The notes beneath the pieces were generated by a model. That model did not search any database, was not told the origin of the DNA, and saw nothing but the letters and a program-made list of their open reading frames with translations. From Plasticicumulans acidivorans (GTDB lineage Bacteria > Pseudomonadota > Gammaproteobacteria > Competibacterales > Competibacteraceae): DNA of 64,000 bases. How positions within the stretch are numbered: position 1 is the stretch's first letter; each line of letters begins with the position of its first letter. Below, piece after piece: positions 35,801-45,410 of the stretch. The position numbers and the translations under genes are program-made. The DNA lies in the NCBI RefSeq assembly GCF_003182095.1, contig NZ_QGTJ01000007.1:212455-276454 (forward strand), given 5' to 3'.

Positions 35801-37587
35801 AGCGGCTCGCCCTGGTCGGCATGCCGAACACCGGCAAGTCGACGTTTTTCAACCGACTGACCGGTGCCTCGGCGCGGGTCGGCAACTGGCCGGGCGTCAC
35901 CGTCGATCTGTACGCCGCGAAGATCCTGCTTGGCGAGTCGATGGTCGAAGTCGTCGATCTGCCGGGCCTCTACGATCTGCACGGCTATTCCGGTGATGAG
36001 CAGGTGGTCCGCCGCTTCCTCGAATCACAGCCGGTCGATGCACTGGCGGTGGTGCTCAATGCCGGTCAGATCGAACATCAGCTGCCGCTGGCTTTGCAGC
36101 TCACTCATCTCGGTCTGCCGCTGGTCGTGCTGCTCAACATGAGCGACGAAGCCCGCGCGATGGGTTTGTCGATCGACGCCGAGGGGCTGGCGGCCGGCCT
36201 CGGCTGTCGTGTCATCGCTGTCAGCGCCAAGTACGGTCACGGTTATGGCGTTGCGCGGGAAGCGCTGCGTGAAGCGCTGGCGAATCCGGCGCCACGGCCG
36301 TCGCTCGAAGAATTGCACAGCCGGCTGGGAGGCGACGATGCCGTCGTCGAGCAGGCCGATGCGCTGCTTGCCGACACCGTGGTGCGGCCGCGGCAGATGG
36401 CGCCGAACCTGAGCGCGCGCATCGATCGCCTGGCTCTGCATCCGCTGTGGGGCATTCCGCTGTTCATCGCCGCGCTGCTCGGCATGTTCCAGCTGGTCTA
36501 CACCCTTGGCGCCCCCCTACAGGATGCCGTTGCCTGGTGCCTGGACGGTATCAGGACGCTGCTGCTCGAACCGCTGGCCGGCTGGCTGCCGGCGCCGCTG
36601 TACGGCCTGCTGGTCGAAGGTGCCTGGGACGGTCTGGCGACGGTGGCGTCCTTCGTGCCGGTGATCGTGCTGTTCTTCCTGGCGATGGCGCTGATCGAGG
36701 ACAGCGGTTATCTGTCGCGCATTGCCTTTCTCACCGATGCGCTGATGTCGCGGCTCGGCCTCGACGGGCGCGGCTTCGTCATGCTGCTGATGGGCTTCGG
36801 CTGCAACGTGCCGGCGCTGATGGGCACACGGGTGATGCGCGAGCGCCGTCTGCGCTGGCTGACGATGCTGATCATCCCGCTGTCACTGTGTTCGGCGCGC
36901 TTGCAGGTATTCGTGTTCCTGACCACCGCGCTGTTCACGCCGCACCAGGCACCGTGGGTGCTGGCGGCACTGTATCTGGTCAGTTTCGTCGCGGCGTTCG
37001 TGACCGCGTGGCTCGGCGGCCGCGTCGCCCCCTGTCACGAGCCCTTCGTACTGGAGCTGCCGCCGTACCGGCTGCCGACACTGCGCCAGATTGCACTGCG
37101 CAGCTGGCAGGAGGTGCATCACTTCCTGATGCGGGCGACGCGCTTCATCGTCATCGGCGTCACTCTGGTCTGGGTGCTGACGCATTATCCGCACGATGCC
37201 GTGGCCGGTGGCCCGGCGACGCTGGCCGGCATGTTCGGTCAGTGGATGGAGCCGCTGCTGGCACCGCTCGGCATCGACCAGACGATGGCGGTGGTGCTGC
37301 TGTTCGGCTTCGTCGCCAAGGAGATCGTGCTCGGCGCACTGGCGGTGCTGGTCGGGGCCGATGGCGATGCGCTGACCCAGCTGGTCGGCACGCGCATGGA
37401 TGCGGTGCAGGGCTTCAGCCTGATGCTGTTCGTGCTGCTGTATACGCCCTGCCTGTCGACGGTGGCGACCCTGAAGAGCGAAACCCGCAGCCTGGCCTTT
37501 ACCACAGTGGCCGTTGTCTGGCCGCTGCTGCTGGCCTGGGGCGCGAGCTTCGCCTTCTACCAGGGAGCCCGCCTGCTCGGTTTTTGA
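35797..37587 (+). CDS. feoB: Ferrous iron transporter B
   Basis: A 596-residue Fe(II) permease with an N-terminal GTPase domain: G1 GMPNTGKST (residues 8-16), G3 DLPGLYDL, G4 represented by NMSD. The membrane half has the two Gate motifs and GFGCNVPA near residue 332. It is shorter than the E. coli protein (773 residues) and lacks a C-terminal FeoC-like region, as in many compact FeoB proteins. It is translationally coupled to feoA and ends seven bases before the convergent rnt. Confidence 0.95.
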   Translation: MKRLALVGMPNTGKSTFFNRLTGASARVGNWPGVTVDLYAAKILLGESMVEVVDLPGLYDLHGYSGDEQVVRRFLESQPVDALAVVLNAGQIEHQLPLALQLTHLGLPLVVLLNMSDEARAMGLSIDAEGLAAGLGCRVIAVSAKYGHGYGVAREALREALANPAPRPSLEELHSRLGGDDAVVEQADALLADTVVRPRQMAPNLSARIDRLALHPLWGIPLFIAALLGMFQLVYTLGAPLQDAVAWCLDGIRTLLLEPLAGWLPAPLYGLLVEGAWDGLATVASFVPVIVLFFLAMALIEDSGYLSRIAFLTDALMSRLGLDGRGFVMLLMGFGCNVPALMGTRVMRERRLRWLTMLIIPLSLCSARLQVFVFLTTALFTPHQAPWVLAALYLVSFVAAFVTAWLGGRVAPCHEPFVLELPPYRLPTLRQIALRSWQEVHHFLMRATRFIVIGVTLVWVLTHYPHDAVAGGPATLAGMFGQWMEPLLAPLGIDQTMAVVLLFGFVAKEIVLGALAVLVGADGDALTQLVGTRMDAVQGFSLMLFVLLYTPCLSTVATLKSETRSLAFTTVAVVWPLLLAWGASFAFYQGARLLGF

Positions 37588-37594
37588 ATAATCT

Positions 37595-38236
37595 TCAGTC
37601 GGCCGAGCTCGGCACCCAGCCGCCAAAGTCCTTCCACTGGTTGACGATGCGGCAGAACAGCTCGGCGGTGCGCTCGGCGTCGTAGATCGCCGAGTGCGCT
37701 TCGCGCATGTCCCACTCGATGCCGGCCGCTTGCGCGGCGCGTGCGAGTACCGTCTGGCCATAGGCCAGTCCGCCGAGTGTGGCGGTATCAAAGGACGAGA
37801 ACGGATGGAAGGGATTGCGTTTGATGTCGTTTCTCTCGATCGCAGCATTGAAGAAGCCGAGATCGAAGATCGGGTTGTGCGCCACCATCACGGCTCGCGT
37901 GCAGCCGGTTTCACGCACCTCGCGGCGCACTTCGCGCAGGATGTTGCTGAGCGCTTCGGTTTCGGGCAGCGCCATGCGGAACGGGTGATAGGGATCGATG
38001 CCGTTGACCTTCAGCGATTCGGGCTCAATGTTGGCGCCGGGGAAAGGCTCGACATGATGGGCCAGCGTGCGGGCCGGATACAGACGCCCGTCATTGTCCA
38101 TGCGTACGATGACGGCGGCGATTTCCAGCAGCGCGTCAGTGCGGGCGTTGAAGCCACCGGTTTCCAGGTCGACGACGACCGGCAGGAAACCGCGGAAGCG
38201 GTAGGCGATAGGGGACTTGCGTACGGTGTCGTTCAT
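37595..38236 (-). CDS. rnt: Ribonuclease T
   Basis: A 213-residue DEDDh 3'-5' exoribonuclease that trims tRNA and other stable RNA 3' ends. Exo I is VVVDLETGGFNARTDALLEIAA (near residue 21), Exo II contains VMVAHNPIFDLGFFNAA, and Exo III is EWDMREAHSAIYDAERTAELF, with the catalytic His. The start at 38236 (MNDTVRKSPI) is chosen; MLPGMNDTV four codons earlier is also possible. Confidence 0.96.
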   Translation of the reverse strand: MNDTVRKSPIAYRFRGFLPVVVDLETGGFNARTDALLEIAAVIVRMDNDGRLYPARTLAHHVEPFPGANIEPESLKVNGIDPYHPFRMALPETEALSNILREVRREVRETGCTRAVMVAHNPIFDLGFFNAAIERNDIKRNPFHPFSSFDTATLGGLAYGQTVLARAAQAAGIEWDMREAHSAIYDAERTAELFCRIVNQWKDFGGWVPSSAD

Positions 38237-38445
38237 GCCCGGGAGCATACCGGAGTGCTTCGTCGATTGGCATCGACGCCGCCGGCATCTGCCACTTGCA
38301 TGCAGGCCCCGTCTGCGGTCTACCCTCTTGAATGCCGGGCAGCCGCCGAGGCTACACTTGCAGCACCCGCTTGAGGTACGTCCATGTCGTGCCCACGGAT
38401 TGGCCGAATGTCCCTTCGCGTTCCTCACCACAGCGTTCCCGAACC

Positions 38446-41400
38446 ATGCTCAGCCGCCTGATTCGTAACCCCGTGTTTGCACGGGCTGCGTTGCTGCTCG
38501 CGCTGTTGGCGCTTGCCCTCGCACTCTGGAAAATGCCGCGTGCGCAGACGCCGATGGGCGGAGCCCATAGCGTCGAAGTCGTCACCCGCGCACCGGGCCT
38601 CGCGGCCGCCGAAGTTGAGCGTCAGCTCACCCGCGTGATCGAACTCGCAGTCAAGGGCGTACCTGACGTGCGCTTCCTGAGCAGTACCAGCCGTGCCGGC
38701 GAATCACGCGTGCGTTTGAATTTCCGCGCGCTGGAACCGGAGATCTTCGCTGATCGGTTGGGTGAACTGCGCTGGGCGGTGCAGGGCGCGGCCCTGCAGC
38801 TGCCAGAGCTGGTACAGGCCCCCGAGGTGGTCGACGTCAGCGACAGCGGCCCGCTGCCAAGTGTCGAGGTGCTGGTCATCGGTTCCCGCGACAGCGATGT
38901 CGGGCCGTGGAGCAGTGCGCAGAGCATCGCCGAGCGGCTGGAAACGCTGACGCATGTCGATCGCGTGCTGCGTACCGGCATGCGCGGCGAGCTCGTCGAG
39001 ATCCGTTTCGATCCGGACAAGCTGGCGAAAGTCGGTTTGAGTGCAGCGTATCTCAGTGATCAGCTCAAGGTTCAGCTGCGTGAGCAGGCCGCTGGAGCTC
39101 TGGATATCGCGGAGGATCGCTGGCAGCTGCGGGTCTCGGCGCAGTCACTGGAGCCGCAGGCACTGGCGCGGTTGCCGCTGAGTCTCAGTTCAGGCAAGTC
39201 GATCGCTCTGGGCGATGTTGCCCAGATCGTGCGGGGTGAAGCTCCGCCGACCCGTGAGGTGCGCGTCGACGGTCGTCCGGCGGTATTGCTGTCGGTGTTC
39301 CGTAAGAGTGATGCCAACGCACTTGATGTGGTCGATGCTGTGGCGGCGGCCCTGCCGGTGTCATCGGATCTGCCAGCGGGGACGGCGCTGGTGCTGCTTG
39401 ATGACCGTGCCCGCGATGTGCGTGGCGTGTTTGATGCTCTGACGCTCCAGGTGCTGCCGGCGGCGCTGATCGCACTGCTCGTGATCAGCCTGTTCTATGG
39501 CGCGCGTCTGACACTGCTGATCATGCTGGCTGTGCCGGTGGCTGCCGGTATCGCTCTGCTGCCCTGGTTGTCCGGTGGTGAGGCGTTGACGCCGGGCCTG
39601 CTGATCGCGCATGTCTGCGGCGCCGTGTTGCTGCTCGACGCCAGTCTGTCGGTGGCGGACATGCTGCGGCGTCGGCAGCTGTACGGCGCCGATACGGCAA
39701 AGGCGGCGCTGGACGCCGAACGCCTCGCCGCGCGGCCGCTGCTGCTGGCGTGGATCTGCTTTGCCGCCGCCGCCCTGTTGCCGATGTGGTGGCCGGACGG
39801 CCCCGGTGCCGGGGGCTCGCAGGTCGCGCGTGCGCTGCTGGCGCTGCTGGCGGCCGGTCTCGTCTACGCTGGCCTGTTGCTGCCGGCGCAGATGGTGGCC
39901 GTGGACATGAGTCCGGATCGGGCCAGCCGCGTGCAGCAGGTGCGCGAGTGGCTGCTGTTCCGTCTGCGTCGTCGCTACCGTCGCCTGCTGCTGGTGCTGC
40001 TGCGTCACCGCTTGGTGCCGATCATCAGCGGCATCGTGCTGCTGCTGGTCTGCCTGCTGCTGCTCAGTACCGGGCGCATTGGTGTTGCGCTGGGCGAGAG
40101 CGGGGTGCGTCAGTCCTTCTACATCAATCTTGAGCTGCCGCCGGCCTCGCGTCTCGAACAGACGCTGTCGGTAGCCGATGAAGTCGAGCGTGTCGTGCGC
40201 GCACTGCTGCCGCCGGGCTCGGTCCGGGAAGTCGTGACCTATGCCGGTCAGCGGCGTACCGAATTTGGCGCCTTGCTCGGTGCGCGGCATGGTCAGATCG
40301 AGGTCAGCCTGCGGCCTGAGTCTTCGTCGCCACTGAGTGCACATGCTGCGATGGCGCTGGTCAAACCTCGCCTCGATTTCATCGCCGGCGCGCGCAACAT
40401 CGCCGTACAGGCGATCGAGGGGGGGCTTCCGGCCGCGCGCCCGATCAGTGTGACCGTGCGCGGTGGCGATCCCGTGCGGGTGCGCGAAGGCGCGGATGCG
40501 CTGGTCAGCATCCTGCGCGCGCTCACCGGCGTCGTCGACATCACCGACGACGATGATCTCGACGAGTCCGCAGAGCTGCACCTGTCGCTGAAGCCCGACG
40601 CGCTGCTGAAGGCTGGCCTGACGGCTCCAGCATTGCTGCGTGAACTGCGGCTGCTCGGCTCTGGCGAGCTGATCGCCCGCGTGCGTGAGAACACCTCCCT
40701 GATCGACGTGACGGTGCGTGGCAAAGCGATCGAGTTCGAAGACATTGACGCCTTTCTCGATCGACCGCTGCATCTGGCTGATGGGCGCAGCGTGGCGCTG
40801 CGTGAGCTGTTTGACGTCAGCGAGGATCGGGGGCGCAGTGTCATCCGTCATTACGATCTGCAGCGCTCGATCACCGTTCAGGCCGATGTCGATCGCACCC
40901 GGGTCAATGCCTTCGCCATCGACCGCGTGATCCGTGACTGGTGGGCTGCGGATTACGCTGCGCGTTTCCCGGACCTCGAAGTCGAAACCACCGGCGCTTT
41001 CGGTGAAGTCAACCGCCACATGACGGCGCTGTTCAGCCTGTTCGTGCTGGGCATCGGGTTTGTCTACCTGTTGCTGGTCAGTCATGCCGGCGATTATCGC
41101 CAGCCGCTGCTCGCCTTTTGTGCCATGCCTCTGGCTGCGGTTGCACTGCTCGGCGGTTTGTATGCCAGCGGACAACTGATCGGTACCCAGACCGGCTTTG
41201 CTGGCACCGTATTCCTGGGCTTGGCCGTGCATGGCATGGTCGCTCTGCTGGTGGGCACGCGGCAGCGGCTCGACCGCGGCATCGGTGTCGCGCGGGCCAA
41301 CCTTTACGCTGCCGAGGTGCGTCTGCTGCCGACGCTGGTGCTGTGCACGGCAACGACTCTGGCGATGCTGCCGCTGGCCAGCGGCTTGGCCGGTTTTGCG

Positions 41401-43317
41401 CCGACATGGACCTCGCTTGGAGCAACGTTTGCCTGGGGTATGCCGTTGCTGGCCGTGCTGATGCTGTGTGTGGCTCCGGCTTTGTGCACATTGCAGGAGG
41501 CACACGAGCGCGCGGAGCAGGCGAAATCCTCGTCAGCGGAGAAAAAGTCGCGGGGAGGCTTGTTTGCGCGCTGGCGTTCCGGCAGCGAAGCGGATGTCAA
41601 GCGTCGTGATGATCTGCCGGCCGACCCCAAAGTCCGTCGCCTGTACGAGCAGGGGATGGACTATCTGCGTGCCAATGACCAGTTGATGGCTCTGCGCTCC
41701 TTCGAGGATGGGCTCAAGAGTGCGCCGAATGTCATTTCCTTGCTCGGTGGGGCGGTACAGGCGTTGTTGCAGTACCTGCATGCCAACTGGGACGAGGGGT
41801 TCTACGGGCGCGCAGCGCGGCATCTGAATCACTGGCGTCAGCTGGCACCGGAGTCGCCACGTCCGTCCGAGCTGATGCGTGCACTTGAGGAGGTCAGGGA
41901 GCGCGGCGCGGCGGCTGTGCTGCCACTGCGCAGTCGCAGTCGCAGCGCTGTACCCCAGGCCGCCTCTGGCGGCGGATGGCTCGGGCCGATGCGGTTGTCA
42001 CCCACGGTCCAGCGGCCGTGGCGTTTACCTGCGCCGCATGTGCAGGACGCCGATGCCGACAAGGCGAAGCGTCGCCCGCTGTTCGATCGTGATCTGCCGG
42101 GCATTCTGCGTGCACTCGGCCTCGCGCTGCGCAATCTGGTGCGCCAGCGGCGGCGCACGGCGGCGGCGCTGGCGGCGATCGGTTTCGGCGCAATTGCACT
42201 GGTGCTCGCCGGCGGCTTCATCGAATGGGTGTTGTGGGCCACACGCGAGTCGGCAATTTATGGGCAGCTCGGCCACATCCAAATCGTGCGTCAGGACTAC
42301 TTCGTCAAGGGCAGCGCTGACCCGCAGGCCTTTTTACAGAAGGAGGAAGTGCCTGAAGCCCTCGCCGGTGTGCCGCACGTGCGTCAACTGGCGCCGCGGC
42401 TGGCGTTCAGCGGCCTGATCAGTTTCGGTGACCTGAGCGTGCCCTATCTGGCTCAGGGCGTCGTGCCGGACCTGGAGGCACCGATCAGTGTCGATTACCG
42501 CATCGTCAGTGGTAAGGGACTGACCACGCGCGATGCGCGGGAGGTGATCCTGGGGAGTGGCCTGGCCGCCACGCTCGGCGTCAAACCGGGTGGGCGGGTG
42601 GTGTTGATGGCCAGCTCGCAGGGCGGCGGCTTCAATGCCGTCGAACTGACGGTGCGCGGTCTGTTTTCGACCTCGAATCAGGCGCTCAACGAAGTGGCGC
42701 TGCGCCTGCCGCTGTCGGTCGCGCAGGAACTGACGCGTGACGAGCATGCCGTCCATACCTGGGTGGTACTGCTCGACGACACCGCTCATACCGATTCGGC
42801 TCTGGCGGCAATCAACAACCGTCTCGATCCGTCGCTGCAGGCCGTGCCCTGGTATCAGCTATCGGATTTCTACAACAAGACCAGCGAACTGTTCGCGCGG
42901 CAGATGATGGTTTTGCGGCTGATGATCGTCGTCATCATCCTGCTGAGTATCTCCAACTCGCTGATGATGAACGTCATGGAGCGCACCGGCGAGATCGGCA
43001 CCCTGCAGGCGCTGGGTACGCGTCGGCGCAGCATTCTCTATTTGTTCAGTATGGAAGCGTTGATGCTCGGTCTGCTGGGCGGAGGGCTGGGCGTACTGCT
43101 CGGTTCGCTGATCGGTGTCGTGGCTTCGGCCATCGGCATCCCGATGCCGCCTGCACCGGGTATGGACAAGGGCTTTGTCGCCGAGATCATGGTCACCCCG
43201 CCACTGGCTCTGACGACTTTCATCCTGACCGTCGGTGCGACCTTCGTTTCCGGCCTGTACCCGGCCTGGAAGGCTTCGCGGCTGATCATCGTCGACGCGC
43301 TGCGTCACAATCGCTGA
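38446..43317 (+). CDS. Fusion of an RND transporter and an FtsX/MacB-type ABC permease
   Basis: One continuous frame of 1,623 residues. Residues 1-1030 are a complete two-half RND pump: TM1 (10-32), a periplasmic porter domain (GAHSVEVVTRAPGLAAAEVE onward), a multi-helix block (about 345-530), a second half starting RRLLLVLLRHRLVPIISG, and a last helix block near 865-1020. A linker (1027-1140) contains a TPR-like segment (RRLYEQGMDYLRANDQ). Residues 1220-1623 are an ABC permease of the LolC/E-MacB type, with three C-terminal helices and IGIPMPPAPG. By-eye comparison with AcrB suggests one of the two proton-relay Asp residues is kept (LLLDAS) and the relay Lys is His (GLAVHGM). No strong ribosome binding site. 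Probable role: lipid or lipoprotein export with the genes downstream. Confidence 0.85.
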   Translation: MLSRLIRNPVFARAALLLALLALALALWKMPRAQTPMGGAHSVEVVTRAPGLAAAEVERQLTRVIELAVKGVPDVRFLSSTSRAGESRVRLNFRALEPEIFADRLGELRWAVQGAALQLPELVQAPEVVDVSDSGPLPSVEVLVIGSRDSDVGPWSSAQSIAERLETLTHVDRVLRTGMRGELVEIRFDPDKLAKVGLSAAYLSDQLKVQLREQAAGALDIAEDRWQLRVSAQSLEPQALARLPLSLSSGKSIALGDVAQIVRGEAPPTREVRVDGRPAVLLSVFRKSDANALDVVDAVAAALPVSSDLPAGTALVLLDDRARDVRGVFDALTLQVLPAALIALLVISLFYGARLTLLIMLAVPVAAGIALLPWLSGGEALTPGLLIAHVCGAVLLLDASLSVADMLRRRQLYGADTAKAALDAERLAARPLLLAWICFAAAALLPMWWPDGPGAGGSQVARALLALLAAGLVYAGLLLPAQMVAVDMSPDRASRVQQVREWLLFRLRRRYRRLLLVLLRHRLVPIISGIVLLLVCLLLLSTGRIGVALGESGVRQSFYINLELPPASRLEQTLSVADEVERVVRALLPPGSVREVVTYAGQRRTEFGALLGARHGQIEVSLRPESSSPLSAHAAMALVKPRLDFIAGARNIAVQAIEGGLPAARPISVTVRGGDPVRVREGADALVSILRALTGVVDITDDDDLDESAELHLSLKPDALLKAGLTAPALLRELRLLGSGELIARVRENTSLIDVTVRGKAIEFEDIDAFLDRPLHLADGRSVALRELFDVSEDRGRSVIRHYDLQRSITVQADVDRTRVNAFAIDRVIRDWWAADYAARFPDLEVETTGAFGEVNRHMTALFSLFVLGIGFVYLLLVSHAGDYRQPLLAFCAMPLAAVALLGGLYASGQLIGTQTGFAGTVFLGLAVHGMVALLVGTRQRLDRGIGVARANLYAAEVRLLPTLVLCTATTLAMLPLASGLAGFAPTWTSLGATFAWGMPLLAVLMLCVAPALCTLQEAHERAEQAKSSSAEKKSRGGLFARWRSGSEADVKRRDDLPADPKVRRLYEQGMDYLRANDQLMALRSFEDGLKSAPNVISLLGGAVQALLQYLHANWDEGFYGRAARHLNHWRQLAPESPRPSELMRALEEVRERGAAAVLPLRSRSRSAVPQAASGGGWLGPMRLSPTVQRPWRLPAPHVQDADADKAKRRPLFDRDLPGILRALGLALRNLVRQRRRTAAALAAIGFGAIALVLAGGFIEWVLWATRESAIYGQLGHIQIVRQDYFVKGSADPQAFLQKEEVPEALAGVPHVRQLAPRLAFSGLISFGDLSVPYLAQGVVPDLEAPISVDYRIVSGKGLTTRDAREVILGSGLAATLGVKPGGRVVLMASSQGGGFNAVELTVRGLFSTSNQALNEVALRLPLSVAQELTRDEHAVHTWVVLLDDTAHTDSALAAINNRLDPSLQAVPWYQLSDFYNKTSELFARQMMVLRLMIVVIILLSISNSLMMNVMERTGEIGTLQALGTRRRSILYLFSMEALMLGLLGGGLGVLLGSLIGVVASAIGIPMPPAPGMDKGFVAEIMVTPPLALTTFILTVGATFVSGLYPAWKASRLIIVDALRHNR

Positions 43318-43329
43318 GAACGGTGCAGC

Positions 43330-44541
43330 ATGCTCAAGTTCGCTTTTCGTAATCTTTCACGTCACAAGGGGCGTACGGCACTGACGCTGGCCGCCATCGC
43401 CTTCGGCGTCGTCAGCCTGGTGCTGTCGGCCGGTTTCGTTGACGACATCTTCGTGCAGCTGCGCGAGAACACCGTGCAGTCCGGGCTCGGTCATGCGCAG
43501 ATTGCCAAGGAGGGGTATTTCAAATTCAGTGCCCGTCAACCTTACGCCTACATGATCGACAAGCCCGAAGCTGTGATCGCGCAGGTCAAGCGTCTGCCGC
43601 AGGTCAAGGAGGCAATGAGCCGCCTCAACGTCAACGGCACGCTGAACAATGGCAAGGCGGAACTGCCGGTTCGTGGCGAAGGGGTCGAGCCGGACAAGGA
43701 GCGGTTTGTCGGAGGTTTCATCTCGCTGATCGAAGGGCGTCACCTCAACGCCGATGACGTCTATGCTGCCGAGCTGGGCGAGGGGTTGGCCCGTTCGCTG
43801 GGAATCAAGCCGGGCAGTCGCGTCACTCTGTTGACCAGTACGCCGCAAGGCGCTGTCAATACCGTCGAGTTGCAGGTGGTCGGCGTATTCCGCAGTTTCT
43901 CGATCGAGTACGACGCCCGCGCCATGCGCATGCCGCTTGCAGCGGCGCAGGCGGCACTGAATACCCATGCCGTGCATACGGTGGTCGTTGCACTGAACGA
44001 CACCAGCGAGACAGATGCGGCGATCAACGTCATGCGCGCGACGTTCAGCGGGCAGCCACTGGTAGTCAAGTCATGGGAGGAGCTGGCGGACTTCTACCGC
44101 AAGGCAGTCGATCTGTACCGCGCGCAGTTTGGCGTTTTGCAGCTGATCATTCTGGTGATGGTGGCTCTGTCGGTGTCGAACAGCGTCAATATTTCGATCT
44201 TCGAACGAACCGGCGAGGTCGGTACGCTGCTCGCGCTGGGAAACCGTCGGCGTGAAGTGTTTCGCTTGCTGGTACTTGAGAGTGCGGTCAGTGGCGTGCT
44301 GGGCGGATTGATCGGCGTCGTGCTCGGCATTGTGCTGGCGTTTCTCATCAGTGCCGTGGGTATTCCGATGCCGCCGCCACCAAACTCAAGTCAGGGGTAT
44401 CTGGCCGCGGTGCGTGTGGTACCGGAGCAGGTGGCAATCGCCATGAGCATCGGGCTCGTGGCGACGATCGTCGCCTCCCTGCTGCCGGCTTCCCGGGTAA
44501 CGCGTCTGCCGGTCGTTGAAGCGCTGCGGCGTGCTATGTGA
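43330..44541 (+). CDS. ABC transporter permease, LolC/E-MacB type
   Basis: A 403-residue permease with one N-terminal helix (about 20-40), a large periplasmic domain and three C-terminal helices (about 270-300, 320-350, 370-395). The tail ERTGEVGTLLALGNRRREV and IGIPMPPPPNSSQGYL are clearly paralogous to the permease half of the preceding fusion protein. It starts 12 bases after that gene, so the two are cotranscribed and probably heterodimerise like LolC and LolE. Confidence 0.93.
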   Translation: MLKFAFRNLSRHKGRTALTLAAIAFGVVSLVLSAGFVDDIFVQLRENTVQSGLGHAQIAKEGYFKFSARQPYAYMIDKPEAVIAQVKRLPQVKEAMSRLNVNGTLNNGKAELPVRGEGVEPDKERFVGGFISLIEGRHLNADDVYAAELGEGLARSLGIKPGSRVTLLTSTPQGAVNTVELQVVGVFRSFSIEYDARAMRMPLAAAQAALNTHAVHTVVVALNDTSETDAAINVMRATFSGQPLVVKSWEELADFYRKAVDLYRAQFGVLQLIILVMVALSVSNSVNISIFERTGEVGTLLALGNRRREVFRLLVLESAVSGVLGGLIGVVLGIVLAFLISAVGIPMPPPPNSSQGYLAAVRVVPEQVAIAMSIGLVATIVASLLPASRVTRLPVVEALRRAM

Positions 44542-44558
44542 GCGAGTGCACGGCCACA

Positions 44559-44598
44559 GACAGCTTCATTCACCGGCACCGACAGCTTCATTCACCGG
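44559..44598. repeat. 22-bp tandem duplication at the end of the LolA-like gene
   Basis: GACAGCTTCATTCACCGG occurs at 44559-44576 and again at 44581-44598. The right copy contains the stop codon and last codons of the LolA-like gene; the left copy lies past the stop. It looks like a small replication-slippage duplication. Confidence 0.8.
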
Positions 44599-45352
44599 GT
44601 TTGATGCGCTTGAGGTAGTCCTTGTTGAACAGCTTGTTGGCCAGTTCACGGGGTTTGATTGCGCTGTAGACCAGCACCGACTGGTCATCTTTCTTCAGCG
44701 CATCACGCATCAGCAGCTCGGTCGGGCGCATTACGCCATTGATCATCTTGTAGCCGCGGTAAAAAGCTGTTTTCAGCAGGCGTCCCGACAGTGCATAGAA
44801 CTCGGCTTTGAAGGGGCGTTGTGTGTCTTTCTCGATCCAGTAAAGCACGCGGTTGTAGGTCACTCCGCCATCGATACCAATAAGTTCAAGTACAACGAGA
44901 CGTTTTTTGTCTATGGTTTCCTCGCGCAGCGTGCGTGCGTTGTAGTCACCGCTGAAGTTCGCTCGGGCCAGGTCACCGTTGGCTACCTGGCCGGTCAGCC
45001 GCTGTGACAGCGGCAGACGTACCGGCTGTGACAGGCGCGGCGTATAGACCCACAGGTCGCGGCCGCGCATCAGCAGGATCTGGCCCCGCTCCGACGCTGG
45101 AGCAGTGGAGATGACCAGCGTGTTTTCGTTACCCTTCGACAGAACTTGGTATTCCCGCTCTTCGGTTGGCTGGTCAGCGCTGGTCGAGGTGATGGTGACA
45201 TTGAGTTCGAAACTTTCATCTGGGAAGCGAACCCGGTCGGCTGCTTCGAGCATCGCCATGGCCTCAATGTCAACCTCTTGGGCGATGGCGCAGAACGATG
45301 GCAGCAGGGTCAGCGCGGCCAACAGCAGCCAGCGGTTTGGGGATTTGAACAT
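44588..45352 (-). CDS. LolA-like outer-membrane lipoprotein-sorting protein
   Basis: A 254-residue periplasmic protein with a signal peptide (residues 1-24, ending CAIAQ) and the COG2834-type LolA-like beta-sheet fold: EREYQVLSKGNENTLVI, RGQILLMRGRDLWVYTP and RPFKAEFYALSGRLLKTAFY are typical segments. Start at 45352 behind AGGAGT. It is encoded on the strand opposite to the permeases and ATPase, inside the same cluster, and diverges from the ATPase across 58 bases. It could carry the lipid or lipoprotein cargo from the inner-membrane complex towards the outer membrane. Confidence 0.85.
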   Translation of the reverse strand: MFKSPNRWLLLAALTLLPSFCAIAQEVDIEAMAMLEAADRVRFPDESFELNVTITSTSADQPTEEREYQVLSKGNENTLVISTAPASERGQILLMRGRDLWVYTPRLSQPVRLPLSQRLTGQVANGDLARANFSGDYNARTLREETIDKKRLVVLELIGIDGGVTYNRVLYWIEKDTQRPFKAEFYALSGRLLKTAFYRGYKMINGVMRPTELLMRDALKKDDQSVLVYSAIKPRELANKLFNKDYLKRIKPGE

Positions 45353-45410
45353 CTTGTACACACTCCTGTGTGGCGGCGGGCTGCTCGCCAGGGATTGAAC
45401 GGTCGAGGCC

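Noticed and set aside
39361..41505. 714-codon minus-strand frame opposite the RND half of the fusion gene
   Set aside because: Gln/Arg/His-rich shadow translation with no domain; the plus-strand RND sequence is clear.
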